DNA of 64,000 nucleotides from Phaeobacter gallaeciensis DSM 26640. GTDB lineage: Bacteria > Pseudomonadota > Alphaproteobacteria > Rhodobacterales > Rhodobacteraceae. Of this stretch, positions 43,603 to 51,152 are shown in pieces. The DNA is taken from positions 1 to 64,000 of the forward strand of contig NC_023148.1 in the NCBI RefSeq assembly GCF_000511385.1, written 5' to 3'. The first letter of the stretch is position 1; each line of letters begins with the position of its first letter. Both the position numbers and the translations under genes were made by a program. Below the pieces are notes generated by a model. It had not been told where the DNA came from. It saw only the letters and a list, made by a program, of their open reading frames with translations, and made no database searches.

Positions 43603-44679
43603 TCACCGTCGGCCAAGTCGACCCAGTCTCGCCAGCTGCGCCAGCATTTTTGACCCCGAGTCTGCGGATCCTGCGCCTCCTGCGGAACCCGTCTGCCCCA
43701 TGCCCTGCCTCACGGGCATCTGCTGCACGCCGAAGAACTGCCGCGCCCTGAGGGCTGCGTATTCTGCGCCACTTGCGCCTCCGATCAGGTAGCGATTGTA
43801 GGCCTGCTGGCTTCCCATGGCGGCGCGGGCAAAGCTGTAGCCGCCGCCGAGACCACCGGAAAGGGCGGGCATCATAATGTTTCCGGAGATCGCGCGGACG
43901 ATGAAGGGCGTGGCAATGATGAAGCCCTTGGCCATGAGCACCATCATGAAGAAGGGAATGAGCGCGCCGATGTTTGAGGCTCCCTCCGGGTCGCCGAGTT
44001 CGCCGATGAGGGCAGAGGAGACACCCGTGATTGTCGCGAACACACCGGCCACGACTATGGGGTAGAGCGCGAAGGAGACCAGCGCCGACAGCCAGCGCGC
44101 GAAATAGTCCTTGGTGACCTCGAAGAGGGTCAGGAAAATCATCACCGGTGCGATCCCGATCAGAAGTGCGATCATCAGGCGGGATGCCACGAGGATGAAG
44201 GCGGCCAGCCCGCCGAGGATCGAGAGCAAGAGGACCCCGACAATGTCGAGCATGGCCCCTGCCATCCAGTTCAGCTCGGACCCAGCGGCGTTGAGATAGT
44301 CCCCTAGTTCCGCGATTAGCCGGTCAAACTCTTCTGCGAAAGTGCCAGAAGGGCCGGGAGTTCCACCACCAACGGAAGCAACCAGCGCACCCGCAATGCT
44401 GTCGATCCCGGCCAGGATGGCGGAGGAGAGGGCGTTGAACTGCACCCAGTTGGTTGCAAATATCCCGATGAGCCCGATCTTGACCGCGAGCCAGAATGCC
44501 GTGCGTCCGTCCATCGCCTTGTACTGGTAGACCATGTTCAGGAAAACGAGAACCACCACCAGCGTTGTTCCCAGCACCAGAAGCGTGCCAACCGTTGCCG
44601 CAACCGATCCGAACTGGGTTTCTGCGGCGGTGTCGAGATAGCCCTGGGAGGTTTCAACGAAGTAGGTGACGACACTCAT
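43603..44679 (-). CDS. virB6: VirB6-like inner-membrane channel protein
   Basis: A 358-aa polytopic protein with about six hydrophobic segments (for example SVAATVGTLLVLGTTLVVVL and AMLDIVGVLLLSILGGLAAF) matching the TrbL/VirB6 family. The conserved Trp of NWVQFNAL is near the middle of the first half. The C-terminal tail is Gly/Gln-rich and probably cytoplasmic. It is the last gene of the leftward virB operon, 12 bp after a secreted-protein gene. Confidence 0.85.
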   Translation of the reverse strand: MSVVTYFVETSQGYLDTAAETQFGSVAATVGTLLVLGTTLVVVLVFLNMVYQYKAMDGRTAFWLAVKIGLIGIFATNWVQFNALSSAILAGIDSIAGALVASVGGGTPGPSGTFAEEFDRLIAELGDYLNAAGSELNWMAGAMLDIVGVLLLSILGGLAAFILVASRLMIALLIGIAPVMIFLTLFEVTKDYFARWLSALVSFALYPIVVAGVFATITGVSSALIGELGDPEGASNIGALIPFFMMVLMAKGFIIATPFIVRAISGNIMMPALSGGLGGGYSFARAAMGSQQAYNRYLIGGASGAEYAALRARQFFGVQQMPVRQGMGQTGSAGGAGSADSGSKMLAQLARLGRLGRR

Positions 44680-44691
44680 CGCGGGGCTGCC

Positions 44692-45105
44692 TTACCAATT
44701 ACCTGCGGCGTCGCAGATGGCCTTGGCGGCAGTTCGGGCGGCGTTGGCGCGGCGGTTGTAGGCGTCGGAGGCTTCGAGCATTTCCCATCGTTCGTCGCTC
44801 GCGTAGCTCTCCCGAAACACCGCTTCGGCAGCGTCCCAGGACGGGAACCGGATTTCGCAGGCGCAGCTGACGGTCTCGACAATCCGCTCGAGGTTCTGGG
44901 CGCGGTAGATGTCCTGAACCAGAACTCGCTGATAAGATTGGCGCAGGGGGATCTCCTGCATCCACACGGGTTCAGCGGGCCGGTCTGGACAGACGTCGAA
45001 ACTGCGCTCGAGGGTCGGCACGAGATTGCGCTCAGCGAAGCCGGGTGCCGACGTCAGGCCCAGGACCAGCGCAGTCAGTACGAGGGTACAGCTCGCCTGC
45101 CTCAT
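44692..45105 (-). CDS. Secreted hypothetical T4SS-operon protein
   Basis: A 137-aa protein with a clear signal peptide (LVLTALVLGLTSAPGFAE). The mature part has four Cys (DVCPDRP, SCACE, AICDAA) and is helical (RANAARTAAKAI). No family name recognised. It lies between the DUF4177 gene and virB6 and overlaps the former by 4 bp, so it is translated with the transfer apparatus. It could be a periplasmic assembly or exclusion factor (inference). Confidence 0.75.
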   Translation of the reverse strand: MRQASCTLVLTALVLGLTSAPGFAERNLVPTLERSFDVCPDRPAEPVWMQEIPLRQSYQRVLVQDIYRAQNLERIVETVSCACEIRFPSWDAAEAVFRESYASDERWEMLEASDAYNRRANAARTAAKAICDAAGNW

Positions 45106-45296
45106 GCCGTGGATCCGGTGGCTGTGGTTTCACGCTTCAGGAAGACCGTGTGTCCCACATTGGCGAATTCCGAGGAGCTGATCGACACCACCTCCCAGCC
45201 TTTCGCACCTTTGGCATTCAGGCTGGCCTGCATGTCGGCAAGGCTGGCTTTGCGGGTCATGGGAAAGGACAGAATATCGTATTCAAATGTCTTCAT
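45102..45296 (-). CDS. Small DUF4177-like protein
   Basis: A 64-aa protein (MKTFEYDILSF, LNAKGAKGWEVVSISSSEF, then TVFLKRE). The pattern of a strand, a helix ending GxxGWEVV and a terminal FLKR strand is typical of DUF4177. It overlaps both virB11 and the next gene by four bases. Function unknown. Confidence 0.72.
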   Translation of the reverse strand: MKTFEYDILSFPMTRKASLADMQASLNAKGAKGWEVVSISSSEFANVGHTVFLKRETTATGSTA

Positions 45297-46279
45297 TGGG
45301 AAATTCCAATCTCAGTTGCGCCGGGGAGGTAGAATTCTGTGATGCCGCGTTTGCCGTCATGGCGGCCGGCCTGGATGATCACGTCGATGGAGTTCTCGAT
45401 GTACTGGATCATGTCGGCATAGGTCATCGGGATTTCGGTCTTCAGCGCCGCGATCGCGAGCCGCTGCACGGCCAATTGCGGGGTTTCGGCATGCAGCGTG
45501 GTCATCGAGCCTCCATGGCCGGTGTTGATGGCTTCCAGAAAGGTCATGGCCTCCTTGCCGCGCACCTCGCCCAGGATGATCCGGTCGGGGCGCATGCGCA
45601 GCGTGGCGGTGAGAAGCACATCGGCGGTCTGGAATTCCGCATCGCGATTGGCGATCAGGGTCACAGCATTGGGCTGCGTCGGTAGAAGCTCGGCGGCTTC
45701 TTCGATGGTGACGATGCGTTCCTCAGACGGGACATGGGAGAGGATCTTTCGCGCAGCGACGGTCTTGCCGGTCGAGGTGCCGCCCGAGACGATCATGTTG
45801 AGCTTGTTCTCGACACAGAAGGCGAGGGCGTCATCGATCAAACCGGAGGCCACGACCTCGCGCAGCTCGCGCGTTTTCTCGAGGCGCAGTTCTTCGAGCT
45901 TGCGTTCCTTACCGAAGAGAAAGTCGAGTTCGATGCCCTTGAGCGGCAGGCTGGAAAAGAACCGCAGGCTGATCGACGAGGCCGAGAGCACGGCGGGCGG
46001 GGTGATGACCTGTGCGCGGATCGGGCGCCCCTTGTAGGTGATCGAGACCGAGACGATGGGGCGGTCCTTGCTCATCGTGGTATTGGCCGAGGAGGCGATC
46101 TGGTTGCCGAGGTCCCTGACCTGAACGCCCGTCAGCCTTTGATCCAGCGCGCGCATGAAGTGATCGCCCTGGAATTCGCCCCAACAGGTCCCGTCGGGGT
46201 TGATACAGATCTCGATGACATCGTCGCGGGCGGCGGCGTCGATCCGGTCAAGGGATGTCTCGAGATAGCTGAGCGACAT
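45293..46279 (-). CDS. virB11: VirB11 traffic ATPase
   Basis: A 328-aa hexameric secretion ATPase. Walker A is GGTSTGKTV near residue 162; the Asp box RIVTIEEAAEL and Walker B-like RPDRIILGEVRGKEA follow, then the His box TGHGGSMTTLHAE. The ATG at 46279 is used; a longer frame runs into virB10 and is out of family. It energises pilus assembly and DNA transfer with VirB4 and VirD4. Confidence 0.92.
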   Translation of the reverse strand: MSLSYLETSLDRIDAAARDDVIEICINPDGTCWGEFQGDHFMRALDQRLTGVQVRDLGNQIASSANTTMSKDRPIVSVSITYKGRPIRAQVITPPAVLSASSISLRFFSSLPLKGIELDFLFGKERKLEELRLEKTRELREVVASGLIDDALAFCVENKLNMIVSGGTSTGKTVAARKILSHVPSEERIVTIEEAAELLPTQPNAVTLIANRDAEFQTADVLLTATLRMRPDRIILGEVRGKEAMTFLEAINTGHGGSMTTLHAETPQLAVQRLAIAALKTEIPMTYADMIQYIENSIDVIIQAGRHDGKRGITEFYLPGATEIGISQ

Positions 46280-46283
46280 CGGG

Positions 46284-47663
46284 CTAGAAGATCTCCAGAT
46301 CGCGGTCGACCATGACGGTGACGCGCGCGCCTTGGTCGACATAGATGACGGGGCCGATGGAGAGGTAATCGCCAATGACGCTGTCCGTGGCATCTGCCAG
46401 ATCATCGCCAACGTCTTCGAGAACGTCGGCGGCAGTCTCATCCTGGACCTCGGAGGCGGCGGCACTTGGCGCGGCCGAAATCAGCGAGATCAGGGCGGCC
46501 GACCCGAAACGCTCGGCAAAACGCGTGTCCACGAAACCCGTGACGCCGGAGCGGCCAAGTTCATCGCCCCCGAAGGAGCTGATCTGGACGGTTTGGCCCG
46601 CGGGCAGGATGATCCGGTCCCAAGCGATCGTGACGCGGCGCTGCGCAATATCGACGCCAGCGCGGTAGCGCCCGACGAGACGGGATCCGCGGGGGATCAA
46701 GAGGCGCGCGCCATCGACGCTGTAGACATCCTCGGACACCACGGCACGGGTCTGGCCGGGCAGTGAGCTGTCGAGGGCGGTTTCCATGACGGCCTGGATC
46801 ATGGTGCCCTGGATGATGGTGTTGGAAGGATTGGCGATCACCTCGGCCTGCGTCACGGTGGAGGGCAGCGCACCGTTCAGCACGAAATCCGTCACCTCGC
46901 CGAAGGTGCGTTCGGTCAGAGCCGTTTCATTCGCTCCTGAGGCACCGCCAAACGCGATGGTGGGCGAGGCGATGCGCCGCTCCTGGAAGGCGCGTTCCTC
47001 CGCGGCCCGGCGCTCCAGCTCGGCCATGCGCCGGGCTTCTTCCTCGCGGCGCAGTCGCTCTTGCTCGCGTGCGCGCAGCTCATCTTCCGTGGGGCCCGCT
47101 GGTGCGGGTTGCGGTCGGCTGGCCTCGAGTTGGGCCAATTCCAGATCCATGCGGAGTTGTTCAAGACTTCGATCCCGCGCCGTCAGTTCGTCCTGAAATC
47201 GTTGCTGTGCTGCTTCCGAGGCGGCTTGTAGCGCCGCGATCTGAGCAGTCAGCGCGTCAATTGCCTCTGCGGCGGCGGTGTCTTCCTCGACAACTGGTTC
47301 AGGGGCGTTGCGCAACTCCTCGATCTGGGCCTGCAGGGCGGTGATCTGCGCCAGAAGCTCCGCGTTGGGCTCGACGGGGTCTGGTCCGACGAACACAACC
47401 TCGGGCTCGGGCGGGGGCAAGGTCTCGATAGCGCCAAAGCCGTCCCCTTCGTTTTGGAAGACGTCCGGGGTGGCCGTCGGTAAGGCTTCCTCTTCGTCGG
47501 GCTGTGAGAGGAGATAAAGCAGGGCACCACCCACGCCGATGACGAGGATCACGATCAGCGCGAGAAGGGGCGACCGGCGCTGCGCCGCCGTGGGGGCGCG
47601 GGCACTGCCTTTCTCAAGGGCGGCGAGGCGTTTTTCCAGCTCGGTGTTCCCGGTATCGCTCAT
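46284..47663 (-). CDS. virB10: VirB10/TrbI outer-membrane core-complex protein
   Basis: A 459-aa protein with a short cytoplasmic N-terminus, a single membrane segment (LLALIVILVIGVGGALLYLL, about residues 32-51), a Pro/Glu-rich and then coiled-coil periplasmic linker (about 60-230), and the conserved C-terminal beta-barrel domain (IPRGSRLVGRYRAGVDIAQ). It spans the envelope and senses ATPase activity. The ATG at 47663 overlaps the virB9 stop. Confidence 0.92.
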   Translation of the reverse strand: MSDTGNTELEKRLAALEKGSARAPTAAQRRSPLLALIVILVIGVGGALLYLLSQPDEEEALPTATPDVFQNEGDGFGAIETLPPPEPEVVFVGPDPVEPNAELLAQITALQAQIEELRNAPEPVVEEDTAAAEAIDALTAQIAALQAASEAAQQRFQDELTARDRSLEQLRMDLELAQLEASRPQPAPAGPTEDELRAREQERLRREEEARRMAELERRAAEERAFQERRIASPTIAFGGASGANETALTERTFGEVTDFVLNGALPSTVTQAEVIANPSNTIIQGTMIQAVMETALDSSLPGQTRAVVSEDVYSVDGARLLIPRGSRLVGRYRAGVDIAQRRVTIAWDRIILPAGQTVQISSFGGDELGRSGVTGFVDTRFAERFGSAALISLISAAPSAAASEVQDETAADVLEDVGDDLADATDSVIGDYLSIGPVIYVDQGARVTVMVDRDLEIF

Positions 47664-48358
47664 GAGGTGGCCTCCGCGGGCGCGATCGCCTCGATGCAGA
47701 CCACCTCTTCGCCAAGTCGCAGGATCCATTGGCGGTTCACGCCGCTGACGCGGATCACGCCGTCTTCAGGGGTTTGCGTGTTGACCGTGCGTTCACGGCC
47801 GCCCGCGTAGCGGAAGATCGCTGGCACAGGTGCGTTTCTCGGAAACGCGAAATACGTGAACGTCCCGTCATCCCAGATGCGCGTTGGCGTGAACTCGGTC
47901 CGCGCGCTGGCGCCGTAATTGTAGTTTGGTGCTTGGGCGGCGATGGCCCGGGTCGGGCGCGCAGCGTCATCAGGATAGCGGAACTGCACCACGTAGAAGG
48001 TTGGGCTGCGGACCTCCTCGACGTTGAAGTAGTAGCTCCGGCGGTTCGTATAGACTGTCACATTGGTATGCACCCCGCGCGCGACGGGCTTGATCGCGAA
48101 GGCCTGACCGCCCGGGACGCCGTCGATCTCGAAGCCCTCGGTGTCGCCCGCGATGATCGAGCGGATGCTTTCGCCGATCCCGAACTCGATGGTGGTCACA
48201 TGGGTGAGTGACACGCTGAGACGGTAGACCTGACCCTCCTGGTAGGTGGCCAAGCGCACCCGGCTGTCGTTGGGACCGCCACGCGGGATGGCTTCGGCGG
48301 CGACCAACCCCGGCAACAAAACGATAAGGACAACAAATGCAATTCGTACGGGAAACAA
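47660..48358 (-). CDS. virB9: VirB9 core-complex protein
   Basis: A 232-aa secreted protein with a signal peptide (IAFVVLIVLLPGLVAAEA) and the VirB9/CagX fold. The N-terminal strand PNDSRVRLATYQEGQVYRL and the C-terminal WDDGTFTYFAFPRNAPVPAI motif are typical. It should form the outer-membrane ring with VirB7 and VirB10. A 2-bp gap separates it from virB8. Confidence 0.92.
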   Translation of the reverse strand: MFPVRIAFVVLIVLLPGLVAAEAIPRGGPNDSRVRLATYQEGQVYRLSVSLTHVTTIEFGIGESIRSIIAGDTEGFEIDGVPGGQAFAIKPVARGVHTNVTVYTNRRSYYFNVEEVRSPTFYVVQFRYPDDAARPTRAIAAQAPNYNYGASARTEFTPTRIWDDGTFTYFAFPRNAPVPAIFRYAGGRERTVNTQTPEDGVIRVSGVNRQWILRLGEEVVCIEAIAPAEATS

Positions 48359-48360
48359 GA

Positions 48361-49014
48361 TCAGTTCTCCAATCTGTCGGAGCGGATGGAATATTCGAGG
48401 ACGGTGAAGCCGAATGGATTGGTCCAGACCTCATCGATGGAGCGGCGGGTCTCCGGGCGGAACTCGAAGAGAAGCGTCGCAGTGAAGAGGCCGGTCTGGG
48501 TGCCGTTAATGGACGTCAGGCGCTTGCGCAGGCGGACCGTCGCGCGGTTGGTTCCGATCCGGTTGATGCTGAGGATTTCCACGTCGAGCCGAGCATTGGG
48601 GCCATAGACGGTCGGCGGATAGTTTTCATTTGCGCTGTTCCAGATCTGGCGCAGCCCGCTCTCGGCAGCTCCGTCCGAGCGGCGCAGGACGCTGCGGATG
48701 CGCAGATCGTTGTCGAGCTGGTTATAGACCTCCCGGTCGGCCACATAGCGGAACACCTCCGCCTCGATGATCGCCTGGTTGGCGGTCACCGAGGAGGCGC
48801 CCACCGAGGCTTCGGGGAGTGCAAAGCCGGTGGCGGGATCATAGGGGACAACGACGGGGGGCGGATCGACATCGAGGATCGCGACTGCTGCTGCGCTCAG
48901 ACAGCCGATGATGCCGAAGACAAGACCTGCCAGACCAAGGCGTTGCCAGAGCCGTTCGCGGCGCAAGGCACCGTAGACCAGTTCTTCCTCGATGATTTCT
49001 TGTTCAGTCGCCAC
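48361..49014 (-). CDS. virB8: VirB8 inner-membrane assembly factor
   Basis: A 217-aa bitopic protein: a short cytoplasmic N-terminus, a membrane segment (LAGLVFGIIGCLSAAAVAI, about residues 28-46) and an NTF2-like periplasmic domain with ENYPPTVYGPN and a C-terminal NPFGFTVLEYSI. It nucleates the T4SS core complex. Confidence 0.9.
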   Translation of the reverse strand: MATEQEIIEEELVYGALRRERLWQRLGLAGLVFGIIGCLSAAAVAILDVDPPPVVVPYDPATGFALPEASVGASSVTANQAIIEAEVFRYVADREVYNQLDNDLRIRSVLRRSDGAAESGLRQIWNSANENYPPTVYGPNARLDVEILSINRIGTNRATVRLRKRLTSINGTQTGLFTATLLFEFRPETRRSIDEVWTNPFGFTVLEYSIRSDRLEN

Positions 49015-49031
49015 CCGTCATGCCCTCGCGA

Positions 49032-49844
49032 TCACTCGGCCCGGAGGTCCGGTAACGTGAAATCCATGAAGCGCTGCTCTTCGGCGATGGTGGCGGCATC
49101 GATCACGCCGCCTGTGCCATCGCCTACGGTCTGGATGGCTTCGAGTTGCCACATGGCGACCAGCGCAATGGCGAGCTCCGCGGTCACGCGCGTGTTGAGA
49201 TCGATGCTTTGCTTGAGCTCTTCCATGTCGTCGATGAGCCCGACAAGGCGGTCTACCCGCTCGAGCGACTGGCCGGCATCTTCATAGCTGTTCTGGGCGG
49301 CGGCTGAGACGAGTGCGCCGGTTGTTGCCTGCGTGGCCACACGGTTGGCCCCGGGATTGCCGCTGGTGGCCATTTCCGAGAGCGTGTCTTCATCGAAGCC
49401 GAGATCGGCCAGCACCCGGTCCATCTGGGTTTCGATCTCGCCTGCACCGGAGCCCGACAGACCTGAGAAGTCACCCGTCTTGATGGCCTCGATGGTGGCG
49501 AGGATGTCTCCGAACTCCTGGTCGAGCAGTCCGTTCAACTCGTCTTCCATTTCCGTGCGGATGATTTCTGGAAGCTCGGCAAGTCGGGTGAGCGCTTCAT
49601 AGGTTCTTTGCAGCTCCGCGAGTTGATCCGTGAGAAGGCCGAGCTGTTCGCGGAGCTGCGTCAGCTGCTCGTTTTGCAGGATCTCGTCTTCGATCATCTG
49701 CCGGAGCTGCTGGATGTTTTGCGCGATGTTCTGGGTGTCGACGACGGGCACGCCCTGCGCCGCGGCAGGGGAGAGGGCTCCCAGATGCAGGCCAATCCCA
49801 AGCGTTGCGGCCAAGGCCGCTCTCAGAAACTTCCGTCCCATCAT
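49032..49844 (-). CDS. virB5: VirB5/TrbJ-like pilus-tip protein
   Basis: A 270-aa secreted protein (signal ATLGIGLHLGALSPAAAQ) that is largely coiled-coil (QLREQLGLLTDQLAELQRTY). The C-terminus is SIDLNTRVTAELAIALVAMW followed, about twenty residues on, by RFMDFTLPDL. The same C-terminal pattern is fused to a lytic transglycosylase in the gene just upstream. Overlapping ATGA with that gene indicates coupling; a second ATG at 49841 is possible. Confidence 0.8.
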   Translation of the reverse strand: MMGRKFLRAALAATLGIGLHLGALSPAAAQGVPVVDTQNIAQNIQQLRQMIEDEILQNEQLTQLREQLGLLTDQLAELQRTYEALTRLAELPEIIRTEMEDELNGLLDQEFGDILATIEAIKTGDFSGLSGSGAGEIETQMDRVLADLGFDEDTLSEMATSGNPGANRVATQATTGALVSAAAQNSYEDAGQSLERVDRLVGLIDDMEELKQSIDLNTRVTAELAIALVAMWQLEAIQTVGDGTGGVIDAATIAEEQRFMDFTLPDLRAE

Positions 49845-51013
49845 TCAATCTCCCTGATCGTAAAATCCATGAACGCGCCTTCGGCCATGCGGGCGCTGGC
49901 CTGGGCCAGCTCCTCGGCAGAGAGGACTCGGGTGCGGGCCGCCTGAAGCCGGATGCGTGCAGCGACGAGGCGCACGAGTTCGGCGCGGGCATAGGTGTTG
50001 AGCGCGATGCTTTCTTGCACGTCTTCCGTCTCGGAAATCCGCTCGACGATGTCCGCAATACGGAAGGCGGCTTGCCTGATCGCGGCGGGTGAGTTGTTAC
50101 CATAGAAGGCCGCGCCGTGCCCGGTGATTGAGAGGTTGGCATTGGCCAGAAGCGCGGGGTCGATCGTGCCAAGCGCTTCGATCCCGCCGATACGGCTCAG
50201 GTAGAGATTGTAGCGTTCGGGAATGACCTGAACGTAATGCTGGGTTTCGGCAAAGGGCGGCACGCCGCCATACTCGAACACCCGGCCGGGTCCGGCGTTA
50301 TAGGCCGCGAGCGCGTTGATGATGTTGCCATCGAATGTGTTGAGCTGGGTCGCGAGATAGCGCGCGCCGCCATGCACCTGCAGGTAAGGGCTGTCATAGT
50401 AATCCGGGTTGATGCCGAGATCGCTGGCGGTGCCGGGCATGATCTGGGTGAGGCCATAGGCGCCGACGGGAGACCGTGCCCCAATGGTGAAACGGCTTTC
50501 CTGCCAGATGAGCGCTTGCAGCAACGCGCGCCATTGGACGGGTGAGAGACCAGCGCGGCCGACACCCGCAAAGTCGCTGGTTTCCTGGGCGACGCGGATG
50601 ATGAGCTGCTCGATGTTCTCGGCGGCGTCGCCGAACATCTGCGCACCGCCGGGATTGGGGTCGATGTCGGCATTGCCATAGACCGCCTCGACTGATCGGG
50701 CCGGATACCCGCTGCCGCTTTCCAGCCCCGAGACCATAGCCGGCAAGCCCTGACCGCCGAAGCTGGTCTGGGCATCGAGGATGCGTTGCAGGGTTGCCAG
50801 CTGTTCGCGCTCGATCTCCGCGATGAGTTCGCGCACGGCGAGCTTGTCGGCCTGAACGGCCAAGTCAGCCTCGCGATCACCGGTCTCGACGATGTCACGC
50901 GAGGTCAGCCCACTGTCATTGGTCGGCACACCTTGAGACAAGGCGAGACCAGGCAGCAGGCAAAACGCGAGGATATGAGGCAGGCTAGACTTCAATGTCG
51001 CCCTCCGGCGCAT
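49841..51013 (-). CDS. Lytic transglycosylase with a VirB5-like C-terminus
   Basis: A 390-aa secreted peptidoglycan hydrolase. After a signal peptide (LPHILAFCLLPGLALSQG) and a helical N-terminal region, the SLT domain runs from about residue 165 to 280: catalytic Glu in LIWQESRF, GAYGLTQIMPGTA, then LAAYNAGPGRV. The last 75 residues (ESIALNTYARAELVRLVAA, then AEGAFMDFTIREIE) mirror the C-terminus of the neighbouring VirB5 protein. It would open the wall for the pilus, and the shared tail may dock it on the VirB5 complex (inference). A second, separate VirB1-type enzyme is encoded at 54075. Confidence 0.82.
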   Translation of the reverse strand: MRRRATLKSSLPHILAFCLLPGLALSQGVPTNDSGLTSRDIVETGDREADLAVQADKLAVRELIAEIEREQLATLQRILDAQTSFGGQGLPAMVSGLESGSGYPARSVEAVYGNADIDPNPGGAQMFGDAAENIEQLIIRVAQETSDFAGVGRAGLSPVQWRALLQALIWQESRFTIGARSPVGAYGLTQIMPGTASDLGINPDYYDSPYLQVHGGARYLATQLNTFDGNIINALAAYNAGPGRVFEYGGVPPFAETQHYVQVIPERYNLYLSRIGGIEALGTIDPALLANANLSITGHGAAFYGNNSPAAIRQAAFRIADIVERISETEDVQESIALNTYARAELVRLVAARIRLQAARTRVLSAEELAQASARMAEGAFMDFTIREIE

Positions 51014-51152
51014 CTAGAGGCGTGAAGGTGCAATCAGGCGCGACAGGGGCTGTCGAGGCCAGGAAGGTGAAGCAGTTTGCCTGCGGTTCGCGATACTGCG
51101 CACAGGAAGCGAGCAGGCCGAGTGCTGTCAGGGACAAGAGAATACGGATCAT
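50985..51152 (-). CDS. virB7: Small VirB7-like lipoprotein
   Basis: A 55-aa protein with a lipoprotein signal ending in the lipobox LLASC (start MIRILLSLTALG). The mature peptide is short with two further Cys (ANCFTF, PDCTF). It overlaps the virB4 stop (ATGA) and the start of the transglycosylase gene. Size, lipobox and position in the operon fit VirB7, which anchors VirB9 in the outer membrane. Confidence 0.7.
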   Translation of the reverse strand: MIRILLSLTALGLLASCAQYREPQANCFTFLASTAPVAPDCTFTPLDAPEGDIEV

